Source of the DNA: Deltaproteobacteria bacterium | GTDB taxonomy: Bacteria; Desulfobacterota; JADFXK01 | DNA length: 8,829 nucleotides | Reading direction: 5' to 3' | NCBI GenBank assembly: GCA_015233285.1 | Contig: JADFYA010000105.1 | Coordinates: forward strand, 1 to 8,829 | In this document: piece after piece, positions 1 to 7,120 of the stretch | Layout of the letters: each line of letters begins with the position of its first letter | Numbering within the stretch: position 1 is the stretch's first letter | Program-made: the position numbers and the translations under genes | Notes under the pieces: model-generated | Database searches by the model: none | Seen by the model: the letters and a program-made list of their open reading frames with translations, nothing else | What the model was told of the DNA's origin: nothing

Positions 1-941
1 GTTTTTGATTCCGCGAGCCCGCTCAGGATGTTTTCCTTAGCCGCCCGGCACTGATGGCACAAAGCTTGCCAGCGATGCAGGCTTAATGAACCGGAAGGTG
101 TTTTTTGCAGCCGGGCCTCCGAACGCCGGGCCAGGGCCAGATCCATATTATCCCCGCCCAGAATCAGGTGATCGCCCACAGCCAGGCGGTCGAAGATGGG
201 TTTCCCGTCAAGCTCCCGCAGGGTGATGAGAGTGAAATCCGTAGTGCCCCCGCCCACATCGCAGACCAAAATCAATTGGCCCGGCCGGACAAAGCGGTCC
301 CAATCTTGTTCATGGACCGTCAGCCAACTGTAAAAAGCGGCTAATGGTTCTTCCAATAAGGTGATGTTTTTAATTCCGGCCTGGGTGGCGGCTTCCACGG
401 TCAAATCCCGGGCCACTTCATCGAACGAGGCCGGGACGGTAATGACGACCGTCTGTTTTTCCAGGTAATTGTCTTCGTTTTCGGCTTGATAATAATTCCA
501 GGCGGCTCGGATATGGTGCAGGTACGCGGCCGAAGCGGCAATGGGGGACACCCGCGGGATGTCTTCTTCCGCACCCCAAGGGAGAATGGCCGCGCGTCGA
601 TCGACTTTACCGTGGCACAGCCAGCTTTTAGCCGAAGAGACCATCCGTTTTGGCACCTTGGATCCCTGGTCCCGGGCAAAGGCGCCGACTATTCCGGAAC
701 TATCCGACGGCCACGGCAGAATCACGGCCTCTGGATTTATCTCATGTTGACCGGGCAGGTAAAGGAAAGAGGGCAGGGTGTTAAGCCGGGATATTTCTCC
801 AGGTCCGGAAAATTGAGGGATCTGAAAAATTGCCGGCCGGGCTTTGGCGGCATTTTCATCCAGCAGGTCGATGCAGGACACCGCGGAATTAGTCGTCCCC
901 AAATCGATGCCAATAATATATCGAGCAGTTGAGAGGTCCAT
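1..941 (-). CDS. Hsp70-family ATPase, N-terminal part (runs off left edge)
   Basis: This is the start of an Hsp70/DnaK-type chaperone ATPase; 313 codons are visible and the 3' part lies beyond position 1. The frame is open throughout. Visible motifs are GIDLGTTNS (residues 11-19, phosphate-1 loop), SWLCH (106-110), TVPASFD (168-174), LLEEP (195-199), the phosphate-2 loop CDVGGGTTDF (227-236) and GGDNMD (262-267). The ATG at 941 is directly preceded by an in-frame TAG, so no longer start exists. No good Shine-Dalgarno sequence precedes it, because a palindromic repeat abuts the start. It is a paralogue of the Hsp70 upstream (1113-2945) and most likely the third gene of the same unit. In related clusters I recall, the Hsp70 in this place carries a C-terminal DUF3731 domain; that part cannot be seen here. 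The client and cofactors are unknown, and location is inferred to be cytoplasmic. Family assignment is very sure. Confidence 0.93.
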   Translation of the reverse strand, partial: MDLSTARYIIGIDLGTTNSAVSCIDLLDENAAKARPAIFQIPQFSGPGEISRLNTLPSFLYLPGQHEINPEAVILPWPSDSSGIVGAFARDQGSKVPKRMVSSAKSWLCHGKVDRRAAILPWGAEEDIPRVSPIAASAAYLHHIRAAWNYYQAENEDNYLEKQTVVITVPASFDEVARDLTVEAATQAGIKNITLLEEPLAAFYSWLTVHEQDWDRFVRPGQLILVCDVGGGTTDFTLITLRELDGKPIFDRLAVGDHLILGGDNMDLALARRSEARLQKTPSGSLSLHRWQALCHQCRAAKENILSGLAESK

Positions 942-1030
942 CTATGACGCCGTCAGGAGTTGAAATGTGGTGGTACATCGAAACCCAGGGCGTTGCCGCT
1001 GGGCTAACCTAGTTCGCCCTTTCAGGGCTT
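942..1030. repeat. Double-hairpin REP-like element between two hsp70 genes
   Basis: Two adjacent hairpins are visible. CCCAGGGC (984-991) pairs with GCCGCTGGG (995-1003) around a GTT loop with one bulged base, and GCCCT (1016-1020) pairs with AGGGC (1024-1028) around TTC. They are preceded by a CGTCAGGAGTTGAAATG segment (about 951-966). From memory, this layout matches a dispersed palindromic repeat seen many times in deltaproteobacterial and other genomes, thought to be moved by REP-associated transposases; I cannot search for copies. The element fills most of the 171-bp gap between the hsp70 genes and ends next to the start codon of the downstream one, so it may influence translation, mRNA stability or partial termination. 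Confidence 0.6.
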
Positions 1031-1112
1031 ATAAAGAATGGACTATTTTAAGGAATTAGAGCGATTGTCCGCCCCCTTAAGTCAATGAGACTTCCCCGCA
1101 ACCCGCAACATG

Positions 1113-2945
1113 TCAGTAGCCATTGTCATAACTGTCTTTTTCCCGGACACTAAATTCTAGTTTGAACCGGCGGTCGTCCTGCTGAGAAACACACCATAGT
1201 TCTAAGACGCCCACTTCCGTTACCTTGATCTCCAGCGTCACTGGAATAACGGTGCCCATTTCGCCTTCGAGATGAGCCTCTACCGTGGTAATCTGTTCGA
1301 TCTCTCCCTCCCAGTCATCCACGACCATGCCGATGTGGTCGTGACGCCGGGTGGAGGAACCCAGAAAATCAAATTTGACCGGTTCACCGACAACTAAACC
1401 GAATTCTTTGTCCGGCACCACCGCCTCTGTTCCTTCTTCCAAGCCAAAGGGAGCGACGCACAAGGCTTTGATCGGCACCGGCATTCCAGGCACCGCGGGC
1501 AAGGCGGCTTCCACCCCGATATAATACGTTTTGGCTAAACCGCCGCGGATTCGGATGCCGGTGCCACGGCGGGCCAGACCATAATAGACGGCTCCTCGGG
1601 CCACGGCTAAGTCAAAATCACGGCTGACTATTTCCCGGACGCCGGTCGTTTCGTCCACTGGTACCCAGGAGGAAAGAACATCGAGCACCCTATCCCGGAG
1701 CGTCTGGGCCTTCATCACCCCGCCGTTGAACAAGACTGCGGTGGGCCGGGCCGGGCCGGTTTCTCCGTTTCCGTCTGCCGTTCGTTGTTGATTCAGGAAC
1801 TGGGCCAGATGATGGGTGATGGCCGGGTCCGATGTATAGGATAGGCCCATTTCCCGCATTCCGGTGCGGCGTTGTTGTTGCGGCCGGACCTGGCTGTCGC
1901 ATTCAGGAAAGAAGCCATTGGTCAGAACTTGTTCCACCTCGGCGCGAGTCAACTCAACCTTGAGCGTCCCCCCGATCAGACTTCGGCCACGGCCGAGAAT
2001 GGTCACCGGATAGGACATGGCCTCCCGATTGTTGAACAGGTATTCCTTGGCCTGGCGGCAGCCGTGGCATAATCCCCGCATTTCATACGGGTTAAGCTTG
2101 CGTCCCTGGGCAGCCAGGCGGGCCGCCACGGAATAGGCCATGGTCAGGTCCATGTTGTCCCCGCCCACCAGCAGGTGCTCGCCTACCGCGATTCTTTCCA
2201 GGGCCAACTCTCCGTCCACTTCGGAGACTTTGATCAGACTGAAGTCACTGGTGCCGCCACCGACGTCCACGACTAGAATCAAGTCACCGACTCTGACTTT
2301 TTTCCGCCATCTTTCTTTGGTCGTGTCAATCCAGGCGTAAAAAGCGGCCTGTGGTTCTTCGAGCAAGGTGACCTGGGGGAATCCGGCCATTTCGGCCGCC
2401 TGGACGGTCAAATTTCTGGCCACAACGTCAAAGGAGGCTGGAACCGTCAGAAAGACCTCTTGATTTTCAAAGAGCAACTGGTTGTCATTTTGGGCCATGA
2501 CGTGGTTCCAGGAGTCTTTAATATGCTGCAAGATGGCCGCCGAAGCCTCTACCGGCGACAGCTTTTGTCCATCACTTGGAGACTCCCACGGAAGAATCGG
2601 TTTGTTTCGATCCACCCCGGTGTGACAGAGCCAGGATTTGGTGGAGGCGATCAGACGTTGAGGAATCTCTGCCCCGCGGTCGCGGGCAAATTCACCTACG
2701 GCCATGGCGCTTCGAGGATTCCAGGGTAGGGCCAGCGCGCCTTGGGGGACATCGTGTGGTCCAGGCAACAGCACAAAAGAAGGCAGCATATCTCTATCGG
2801 CAATGGAGCCCGGACCGACCAGTTGCGGCACCTTGAATATCTGAATGTTGGGTTCTTCACCTTCATCTATCCGGGCCTCTGTATAGGCCACCACGCTGTT
2901 GGTGGTACCCAAATCGATACCTATGATATATGTGGGATCAGACAA
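1113..2945 (-). CDS. Hsp70-family protein (lid-less Hsp70 paralogue, 610 aa)
   Basis: An Hsp70-fold ATPase, presumably a cytoplasmic chaperone or regulator. Motifs in order are GIDLGTTNS (residues 9-17), SWLCH (104-108), TVPASFD (167-173), LLEEP (194-198), DVGGGTSDF (227-235), GGDNMD (261-266), NGGV (407-410, adenosine pocket) and ARGA (449-452). About 140 residues follow the nucleotide-binding domain, rich in beta-type sequence. A normal DnaK helical lid and its acidic C-terminal tail are not apparent, so it is not the housekeeping DnaK. The start is TTG: an AAGGA sequence sits 8 nt upstream, the protein then begins right before the phosphate loop, and the nearby ATG (about 2962) is out of frame. 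It lies 90 bp after the DUF2760 gene and 171 bp before a second Hsp70 on the same strand, suggesting one operon. Function is unknown beyond ATP-dependent client or partner binding. Confidence 0.95.
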   Translation of the reverse strand: MSDPTYIIGIDLGTTNSVVAYTEARIDEGEEPNIQIFKVPQLVGPGSIADRDMLPSFVLLPGPHDVPQGALALPWNPRSAMAVGEFARDRGAEIPQRLIASTKSWLCHTGVDRNKPILPWESPSDGQKLSPVEASAAILQHIKDSWNHVMAQNDNQLLFENQEVFLTVPASFDVVARNLTVQAAEMAGFPQVTLLEEPQAAFYAWIDTTKERWRKKVRVGDLILVVDVGGGTSDFSLIKVSEVDGELALERIAVGEHLLVGGDNMDLTMAYSVAARLAAQGRKLNPYEMRGLCHGCRQAKEYLFNNREAMSYPVTILGRGRSLIGGTLKVELTRAEVEQVLTNGFFPECDSQVRPQQQRRTGMREMGLSYTSDPAITHHLAQFLNQQRTADGNGETGPARPTAVLFNGGVMKAQTLRDRVLDVLSSWVPVDETTGVREIVSRDFDLAVARGAVYYGLARRGTGIRIRGGLAKTYYIGVEAALPAVPGMPVPIKALCVAPFGLEEGTEAVVPDKEFGLVVGEPVKFDFLGSSTRRHDHIGMVVDDWEGEIEQITTVEAHLEGEMGTVIPVTLEIKVTEVGVLELWCVSQQDDRRFKLEFSVREKDSYDNGY

Positions 2946-3035
2946 GGGATGAATCCTTTCATAATTATTGACTTGTTTCTGTTGAGCCTGGAGACCGGCC
3001 GGGGATAGGGCTGGTAAAGCCTTGCCGCCTGGTTA

Positions 3036-3974
3036 TCAAATTTCAACCTCGGCCGGGGCGATGATGCCCGGGTCGGTAGTTCCGGACAGGCTGGGCAATT
3101 CCAACCGGGAAACCCGCCAGCCGCGGTGTTGCAGTATGCCTCGGAACGGTGGTTGGTTCGGAATGTTACCGGTCAGATTTATACTGCCGGCGTCAAACCC
3201 AGGCGGGACGGTCACCTCTTCCCCTTCTTCTTGGTTGATTACTGAAACCAGGGTGACGCATTTGTTTAAAACCTGGCGGCAATTTTCATGGATACTCCTG
3301 ACCGCCGCCCCAATCTGGGAATCATCGTAGTTTTCCAGGTCTTCGTTTAAGAAATCAACGAACCGACCTTCCCGTTGCAGCAACGACAGGATCTGCAGAG
3401 ACCGGCGCCAGTCATCGTCAATATTTCTTTTCATTTCCTGCAAGGCCGGTTTCATCAATTGCTTCATCAGCGGTTTCTCGTCCCTCTTGATCGGTTTCTC
3501 GTCCTTTTTAACCGGCTTCTCTTCTTTCATGACCGGTTTCTCGTCCTTTTTCTTCGGGGCCGGAGGGATTGGCCGAGGGGCCGACTGAGGGGCCGATTGA
3601 AGGGCGGGTAGGGTCCTGGCCTTCTTGATCATGCGCTTAACGGAAATAATCAGGCACAGCCACATAAAAAAGGCCGTAACAAACAGGCTGGCGGCCAAGA
3701 CACCGTAGGAGACCAAATCATATTCATGAATGGTTTGCTTTAATGCTTCAGCCCGGTTTTTTTCTTTAGCTGTCGCGGGTTGACTCTCGGTTTTGTTTCC
3801 AGAGGGTAAGGATTGATTTTCCGTCTTTCCAAAATAGTCGGTAATGTACTTATCAACATAATTATTAACGGGTTTGTCCCAAATTTTGTACGAAACCAGA
3901 CAGACGGCTAGAAGTAAGAACCAGAAAAATATCCAGAAAAACAGTTTACGAGATACGCTATTAGATTTGTCCAT
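3036..3974 (-). CDS. Membrane-anchored DUF2760-domain protein with KxEKP heptad repeats
   Basis: An uncharacterised partner of the Hsp70 genes. The N-terminus has a hydrophobic helix (residues 11-28) and a second one (89-111), separated by a polar stretch. A Pro/Ala-rich linker follows (121-140), then four units of a 7-residue repeat, KDEKP, KEEKP, KDEKP, RDEKP (143-168), strongly basic and probably extended. The C-terminus (about 185-312) is the DUF2760 domain: SLQILSLLQREGRFVDFL, then DDSQIGAAVRSIH, TVPPGFD, INLTGN, PPFRG, LQHRGW and the terminal IIAPAEVE. As I recall, DUF2760 proteins are usually shorter and regularly neighbour two Hsp70 genes; the repeat linker and two helices look like an extension. 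The ATG at 3974 has GGGAG about 11 nt upstream and is the first gene behind the promoter at 4112-4140. A plausible but unproven role is tethering or regulating the Hsp70s at the inner membrane. Confidence 0.88.
   Translation of the reverse strand: MDKSNSVSRKLFFWIFFWFLLLAVCLVSYKIWDKPVNNYVDKYITDYFGKTENQSLPSGNKTESQPATAKEKNRAEALKQTIHEYDLVSYGVLAASLFVTAFFMWLCLIISVKRMIKKARTLPALQSAPQSAPRPIPPAPKKKDEKPVMKEEKPVKKDEKPIKRDEKPLMKQLMKPALQEMKRNIDDDWRRSLQILSLLQREGRFVDFLNEDLENYDDSQIGAAVRSIHENCRQVLNKCVTLVSVINQEEGEEVTVPPGFDAGSINLTGNIPNQPPFRGILQHRGWRVSRLELPSLSGTTDPGIIAPAEVEI
3471..3548 (-). repeat. Imperfect 21-bp tandem repeat, four units, coding KxEKP heptads
   Basis: Within the DUF2760 gene the DNA repeats with a 21-bp period; on the plus strand it is seen as recurring CGGTTTCTCGTCC-like blocks. 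It codes for four heptads ending in EKP (residues 143-168). The copies differ at several bases, so the repeat is diverged; it encodes a charged linker rather than a freshly expanded microsatellite. Unit number could still vary between strains. Confidence 0.8.
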
Positions 3975-4043
3975 TAGTTAACATCTCCCTGATCATTAGT
4001 TGAATTTTCTACCAATACGCAATGATGGTTCAAGACAGAGACC

Positions 4044-4057
4044 AAGCAGTCCTGCTT
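4044..4057. promoter_or_regulatory. Short palindrome in the DUF2760-hsp70 leader
   Basis: AAGCAG (4044-4049) and CTGCTT (4052-4057) form a perfect 6-bp inverted repeat with a 2-nt centre. It lies about 50 nt inside the predicted transcript from the 4112-4140 promoter and 70 nt before the DUF2760 start. It is more likely an operator-like site than a stable RNA hairpin, given the tiny loop. No regulator can be named. Confidence 0.3.
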
Positions 4058-4111
4058 AGAACACGTTGCCCTCTTATTGGGGTAAGGATTCCGGCCGTGG
4101 GAACGAGGCAA

Positions 4112-4140
4112 ACAGTAGAACGATAGCACTGGCTTGTCAA
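4112..4140 (-). promoter_or_regulatory. Sigma70-type promoter for the DUF2760-hsp70-hsp70 unit
   Basis: On the minus strand there is a perfect -35 box TTGACA (4135-4140), a 17-nt spacer and a -10 box TACTGT (4112-4117), pointing at the DUF2760 gene. Transcription would start near 4105, giving a leader of about 130 nt. No convincing heat-shock sigma32 promoter (CTTGAA with CCCCAT) was seen, which suggests housekeeping rather than heat-shock expression. This is sequence evidence only. Confidence 0.6.
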
Positions 4141-4175
4141 GAGGTAGTTACAGGGATATGGTCGGGCCGCCCCGG

Positions 4176-5288
4176 TTAAGAATAAATCTTAAGCATTTTT
4201 CGGATGATCTTTCCAGGCAGGGGCTCATTTGTGGTTAAGGCGGCGTGAGGGCAAACCTCGATACAGCAATAGCATCTGATACATTTGTCATAATCGAAGG
4301 TCACTTTCCGCCGGTCATGGGAAATGGCTTTGGCCGGGCAATATTGCCAACATTCACCACAAAGTTTACACCGGGCGGACTGCGCAACAGGGCGCTGAAT
4401 CAGGTTTTTTCTTAGGAATCCATGGAAAATGCGAGGGCCGAACAGCAGCGGAATCGTGGCCGGAAGCCTAAAACCTTTGATCCGAGGAAGTTCCCCCTCC
4501 AGTTCAATGGCCGGGTCAAGCAATCCCAGGCCGTGAGCCACCTTGCTGGTAAGTAATTCCAATGGTTCGAGCCCCAGCAACCGGCAGACCGTTACATCTA
4601 CGGCCAGGGTGTCGTCACCGGCTATGATCAGGCCCAGGTGCCTCGGTTGGCCGCCCTTGCCGGGACCTTCACCTTCCAGGGCTAAAATCCCGTCGAGGAT
4701 GGTTACCGTGGGTTTTAGGGCCGAACAAATCGCGACCAGGAGATGGGCGAATTTCTCCCGGGAGACTCCGGCCCGGAGATGCCATTCAGGCTTCCGGAAA
4801 CCCACCACGCATCCGAACATGTTTTTAACGCCCAGGGTCAACATCATTTGACTGTGGGTCTTGAGTTTCGGCAGATTGATGATCACTTCAGCCGCCACGG
4901 CATCCTCGGCCAGCTCAATCTCCCCGAACGGCTCGCCTACGGAAACCCTGACTGAGTTTTTGAATTCTTTGAGGACCACCGGCAAGCCTTCAAGGGCTTT
5001 GGTTATCCCGTTTAGTTTCAATGCCTTTTCAAATGCACCGATGGCCCCGCTGTCGGAGATCGAGACCCGGCCGCCTTTTTCCAACACATATTCAGCCGCC
5101 GCCTTGATAATCAATGGATGTGTCAAAATCGCCGTTTCCGGTGAAGTTGGAAAGAGCAAATTGGGTTTGATCAAGACCTGAGTATTCGCCTTTATCCGCC
5201 CCTGGTCAAAGGCCTGGAGCATTTCAAATATAATCGGTTTAAGGACGGCATAGTCGTATTCAGCTTTTCTGACCATTACTCTTGGCAT
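4176..5288 (-). CDS. DUF362-domain protein with C-terminal 2x[4Fe-4S] ferredoxin domain
   Basis: A two-domain iron-sulfur protein of 370 residues. The DUF362 part (about 1-290) shows KPNLL (41-45), NLPKLKTH (138-145), GVKNMFG (153-159) and DGILALEGEGPG (199-210). The C-terminal ferredoxin part has two complete cysteine sets, C307-C310-C313-C317 and C336-C339-C342-C346, each followed by the usual proline, so it should bind two [4Fe-4S] clusters; C341 is an extra cysteine. The family is common in anaerobes and often annotated only as an iron-sulfur or DUF362 protein; its reaction is not established, though an electron-transfer role is likely. There is no signal peptide, so it is probably cytoplasmic. 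The ATG at 5288 has a strong AAAGGAG 6 nt upstream. No operon partner is close: the next gene upstream is 366 bp away. Confidence 0.93.
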   Translation of the reverse strand: MPRVMVRKAEYDYAVLKPIIFEMLQAFDQGRIKANTQVLIKPNLLFPTSPETAILTHPLIIKAAAEYVLEKGGRVSISDSGAIGAFEKALKLNGITKALEGLPVVLKEFKNSVRVSVGEPFGEIELAEDAVAAEVIINLPKLKTHSQMMLTLGVKNMFGCVVGFRKPEWHLRAGVSREKFAHLLVAICSALKPTVTILDGILALEGEGPGKGGQPRHLGLIIAGDDTLAVDVTVCRLLGLEPLELLTSKVAHGLGLLDPAIELEGELPRIKGFRLPATIPLLFGPRIFHGFLRKNLIQRPVAQSARCKLCGECWQYCPAKAISHDRRKVTFDYDKCIRCYCCIEVCPHAALTTNEPLPGKIIRKMLKIYS

Positions 5289-5310
5289 TATCTGCTCCTT
5301 TAGTAAATGT

Positions 5311-5410
5311 ATCCGCAGAGTTTGCAGATGAACGCAGATGGATGAGAAATACAGCCGACTGTGATTATTCGTCTTTCTTAATCTTCGTAACTTTGCGCAA
5401 TCTTCGGATT
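5311..5410. repeat. Imperfect long inverted repeat (GCAGATGAACGCAGAT type)
   Basis: The left arm starts ATCCGCAGAGTTTGCAGATG (5311-5330) and continues ACGCAGAT. The right arm, read on the other strand, starts ATCCGAAGATTGCGCAAAG (5409-5391) and continues ACGAAGATTAAGAAAG. The arms match imperfectly over about 35 bases around a short centre (about 5345-5370), so an RNA or single strand could fold into one long stem. From memory, sequences of this type (GCAGATGAACGCAGATG, TTCGTAACTTTGCG) are dispersed non-coding repeats in many bacterial genomes. It ends about 20 bp from the start of the DUF362 gene and so forms part of its leader. Confidence 0.55.
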
Positions 5411-5654
5411 AAAGCATGGTCTGTCGATCACGGTTTTTGGGTCGCATAGCGGATTTGTCGAACTCAGGTTATGTTGGCAATTTTTCTCCACATCGGAGAC
5501 TTCAGGCCGGGGCGACTAACTTCTCCCCTGGCCAAGTGCTTGAAGCTGACCGCTTATGAGTTGCGAAATATTCGGAGTCCGAATGGTCAAGGAAGGTGTG
5601 GTGACTGAAGGCGAACGGAGCGGGTTGTAAGCTATTTTCCCCCAAGCCTGGTGG
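5411..5654. other. Gene-free stretch downstream of the RsbW-like gene
   Basis: No credible reading frame was found on either strand. The one clear structure is a perfect hairpin, ATTCGG (5570-5575), loop AGT, CCGAAT (5579-5584), without a following T-run. GC is similar to the genes, so the stretch could be an old repeat or gene remnant. No function is assigned. Confidence 0.5.
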
Positions 5655-6092
5655 TTAGGATGGGGAATCATGAAGCTCTTTCCTAAAGGTCAGGATATTT
5701 TTATCATCCTCGCGGCAATAGGAAACACTGTCGGTGAATTTTCTGATGAGATGTAGACCCAAACCGCCGATGGGCCGGTGGTCGATGTCGGATTCCAGGT
5801 CGGGCGGGGGAATGGTCAGAGGGTTGAATGGTTTACCATGATCGATCAAGGCGATGACCAAAGTTTTTGGTTCTTCCTGGCTAGTTGGTTCTTCCAGGCT
5901 GATTGACACGGTTAGATCACCGGCCGTGTTTTCATAAGCGTAATTGATGACGTTCGTGGCGGCTTCATCAATAGCCAGGTCAATCTCATGAACCACCTTC
6001 ATCGAGGCGCCATAGGCCGCGACCCGGTCAGATATGAAATTACAGAATTCTTCCAGGTGTTCTATTTTTGCGGGCCGTGTTATTTGACACAT
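5655..6092 (-). CDS. RsbW/SpoIIAB-like anti-sigma factor, HATPase_c serine kinase fold
   Basis: A small cytoplasmic ATP-binding protein (145 residues) of the anti-sigma regulatory factor family. The N box is DEAATNVINYAY (42-53) with the expected Asn47, the G1 box is DHG (84-86) with PFNP following, and the glycine lid or G2 box is GGLGLHLIRKFTD (109-121). In this family the protein phosphorylates a STAS-domain antagonist on serine and binds a sigma factor or another target. No STAS protein, PP2C phosphatase or sigma factor lies next to it here, so it is an orphan in this window. The ATG at 6092 is the first possible start (in-frame TAG two codons upstream); no clear Shine-Dalgarno sequence is seen. 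Family assignment is sure; the partner is unknown. Confidence 0.9.
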   Translation of the reverse strand: MCQITRPAKIEHLEEFCNFISDRVAAYGASMKVVHEIDLAIDEAATNVINYAYENTAGDLTVSISLEEPTSQEEPKTLVIALIDHGKPFNPLTIPPPDLESDIDHRPIGGLGLHLIRKFTDSVSYCREDDKNILTFRKELHDSPS

Positions 6093-6370
6093 TGGCTAAC
6101 CGGTTGAAGGGAATTTACAGTCAACTTACATTGGGATAATGGCAGACCACCCGGCTCTTTCATTTGAATGAGCCGGGTGGAGCCGCTCGGTGTTGCGAAT
6201 TGCTGTCAATTCATATGACTATTTGAATTATATTCATTACCCAGTAAGATGATACTGTCAACTTTTTCCGAACTCCTATCCGAGTTCAGCACGTCAGAGT
6301 GACAGATTGCGTTAAGCCAAAGATAGTCGCGTCATATCCGGTTTGGCCGCGTCCATCTGAGGCCTGGCTG
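6093..6370. other. Non-coding gap between ydjM-like and RsbW-like genes
   Basis: No gene is seen. Besides the strong hairpin at 6147-6180, there are two shorter perfect inverted repeats: GAATTG/CAATTC (6197-6202, 6207-6212) and GAACTC/GAGTTC (6270-6275, 6282-6287). The minus strand also has TTGACA (6255-6260) and a TATAAT-like box further on, but the 23-nt spacing is too long for a standard promoter, so the RsbW promoter is not assigned. Confidence 0.45.
6147..6180. terminator. Strong 11-bp hairpin, possible terminator or 5'-leader structure
   Basis: CCACCCGGCTC (6147-6157) pairs perfectly with GAGCCGGGTGG (6170-6180) around a 12-nt loop that can itself pair as TTCA/TGAA. It is very GC-rich and stable. 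It has no T-run on either side, so a classical intrinsic terminator is doubtful. It sits about 190 nt after the ydjM-like stop and 55 nt before the RsbW-like start, so it could be an mRNA 3'-end stabiliser or a leader hairpin. Confidence 0.45.
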
Positions 6371-6880
6371 TCAACTCCGGCTTTTGGTCCGGCTGATTTC
6401 TGCCGGTTGAGGCTTGGGTTGACGGCGCAACAGACGAAGATACCCTAAAAAGAGTGCTGAACTGATGCACAAAACGTCCAGCGTGAAACAGGCGATCGAT
6501 ACCCGCCCAACGTAAAAGTCATAAACAGATTCCATCAAGGTGTTTTGGGGAGAGATGGGTATTGGACCCAAGAAAGGCCAAAACAATACCTCCGGGTCAA
6601 CCATGTCGCTGGCCAGATGCCCTACCCACATAGCCATCCCGACGTATAGATATTTCATGGGGACCCGGAATTCCCGGCAGAAGATGTAGGCGGCAAAAGA
6701 CAGTATGGAAAAAGTAAGGACGGAATGGCCAAATCCCCGGCCTGACAACCCAAACAATACTCGCCCCGGCTTGTCCATAAAATCTGGACCATAACACGTC
6801 AAAATCAAGAAAAGAAGGTTCTCATTTTTTAGGAAAGTGTTCTTGGCTACATTAGCCACCGCCAGATGTCCTAAGATCAT
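6371..6880 (-). CDS. YdjM/DUF457-like membrane-bound metal-dependent hydrolase
   Basis: A small inner-membrane protein of about 169 residues in the YdjM (LexA-binding, inner-membrane-associated putative hydrolase) family. Family signatures visible are H5 in the first helix, GPDFMDK (31-37), GRGFGHS (47-53), GHLASD (87-92) and WPFLG (101-105); the His and Asp residues are the presumed metal ligands. Hydrophobic helices lie around residues 21-30, 54-68, 77-92 and 127-150, and the tail is basic. I chose the ATG at 6880 because family members begin with this helix and GAGGGG lies 12 nt upstream; an in-frame TTG at 6958 would add 26 unconserved residues. The substrate is not known for the family. 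It stands alone, 278 bp from the RsbW-like gene. Confidence 0.85.
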   Translation of the reverse strand: MILGHLAVANVAKNTFLKNENLLFLILTCYGPDFMDKPGRVLFGLSGRGFGHSVLTFSILSFAAYIFCREFRVPMKYLYVGMAMWVGHLASDMVDPEVLFWPFLGPIPISPQNTLMESVYDFYVGRVSIACFTLDVLCISSALFLGYLRLLRRQPKPQPAEISRTKSRS

Positions 6881-7120
6881 GACTTTATTTTGCCCCTCAT
6901 TTAATGTCCTGGGATTAATCCGCATCCCCTCAAGGATGCATTTAACTTCGACTTGCAATTAGAAGCAATTTGTATGCCAGATTGCCGTAAAAGGTGACTT
7001 GATGCCTCGTATCCAAACTTGATTCATCTTATCCGGGTGTTAAGGCAACTGATTCGGTATCCCTATTCCCGGTGTTATCCTAAAAGGCACACAAGTTGCC
7101 GTTATTGGGGACACACGAAA
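6881..7120. other. Gene-free leader region upstream of the ydjM-like gene
   Basis: No gene is supported apart from the possible longer ydjM-like start at 6958. Small structures are GCATCC/GGATGC (6922-6927, 6934-6939), which could pair around the GAGGGG near the alternative starts, and a 7-bp inverted repeat GGCAACT/AGTTGCC (7044-7050, 7094-7100). Two near-identical direct repeats, CCGGGTGTTA and CCCGGTGTTA, lie near 7033 and 7068. Confidence 0.4.

Noticed and set aside
486..932. 148-codon plus-strand frame opposite the left hsp70 gene
   Set aside because: It is antisense to a continuous Hsp70 coding frame with all family motifs; its translation is not protein-like.
3990..4040. Heat-shock sigma32 promoter (CTTGAA seen on the minus strand)
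   Set aside because: No CCCCAT-type -10 box at the right distance.
4145..4175. GC-rich CGGG/CCCG hairpin after the DUF362 stop as a terminator
   Set aside because: Only a 4-bp stem and no T-run follows on the minus strand.
6219..6260. TTGACA with a downstream TATAAT on the minus strand as promoter for the RsbW-like gene
   Set aside because: The spacer is 23 nt, too long for sigma70.
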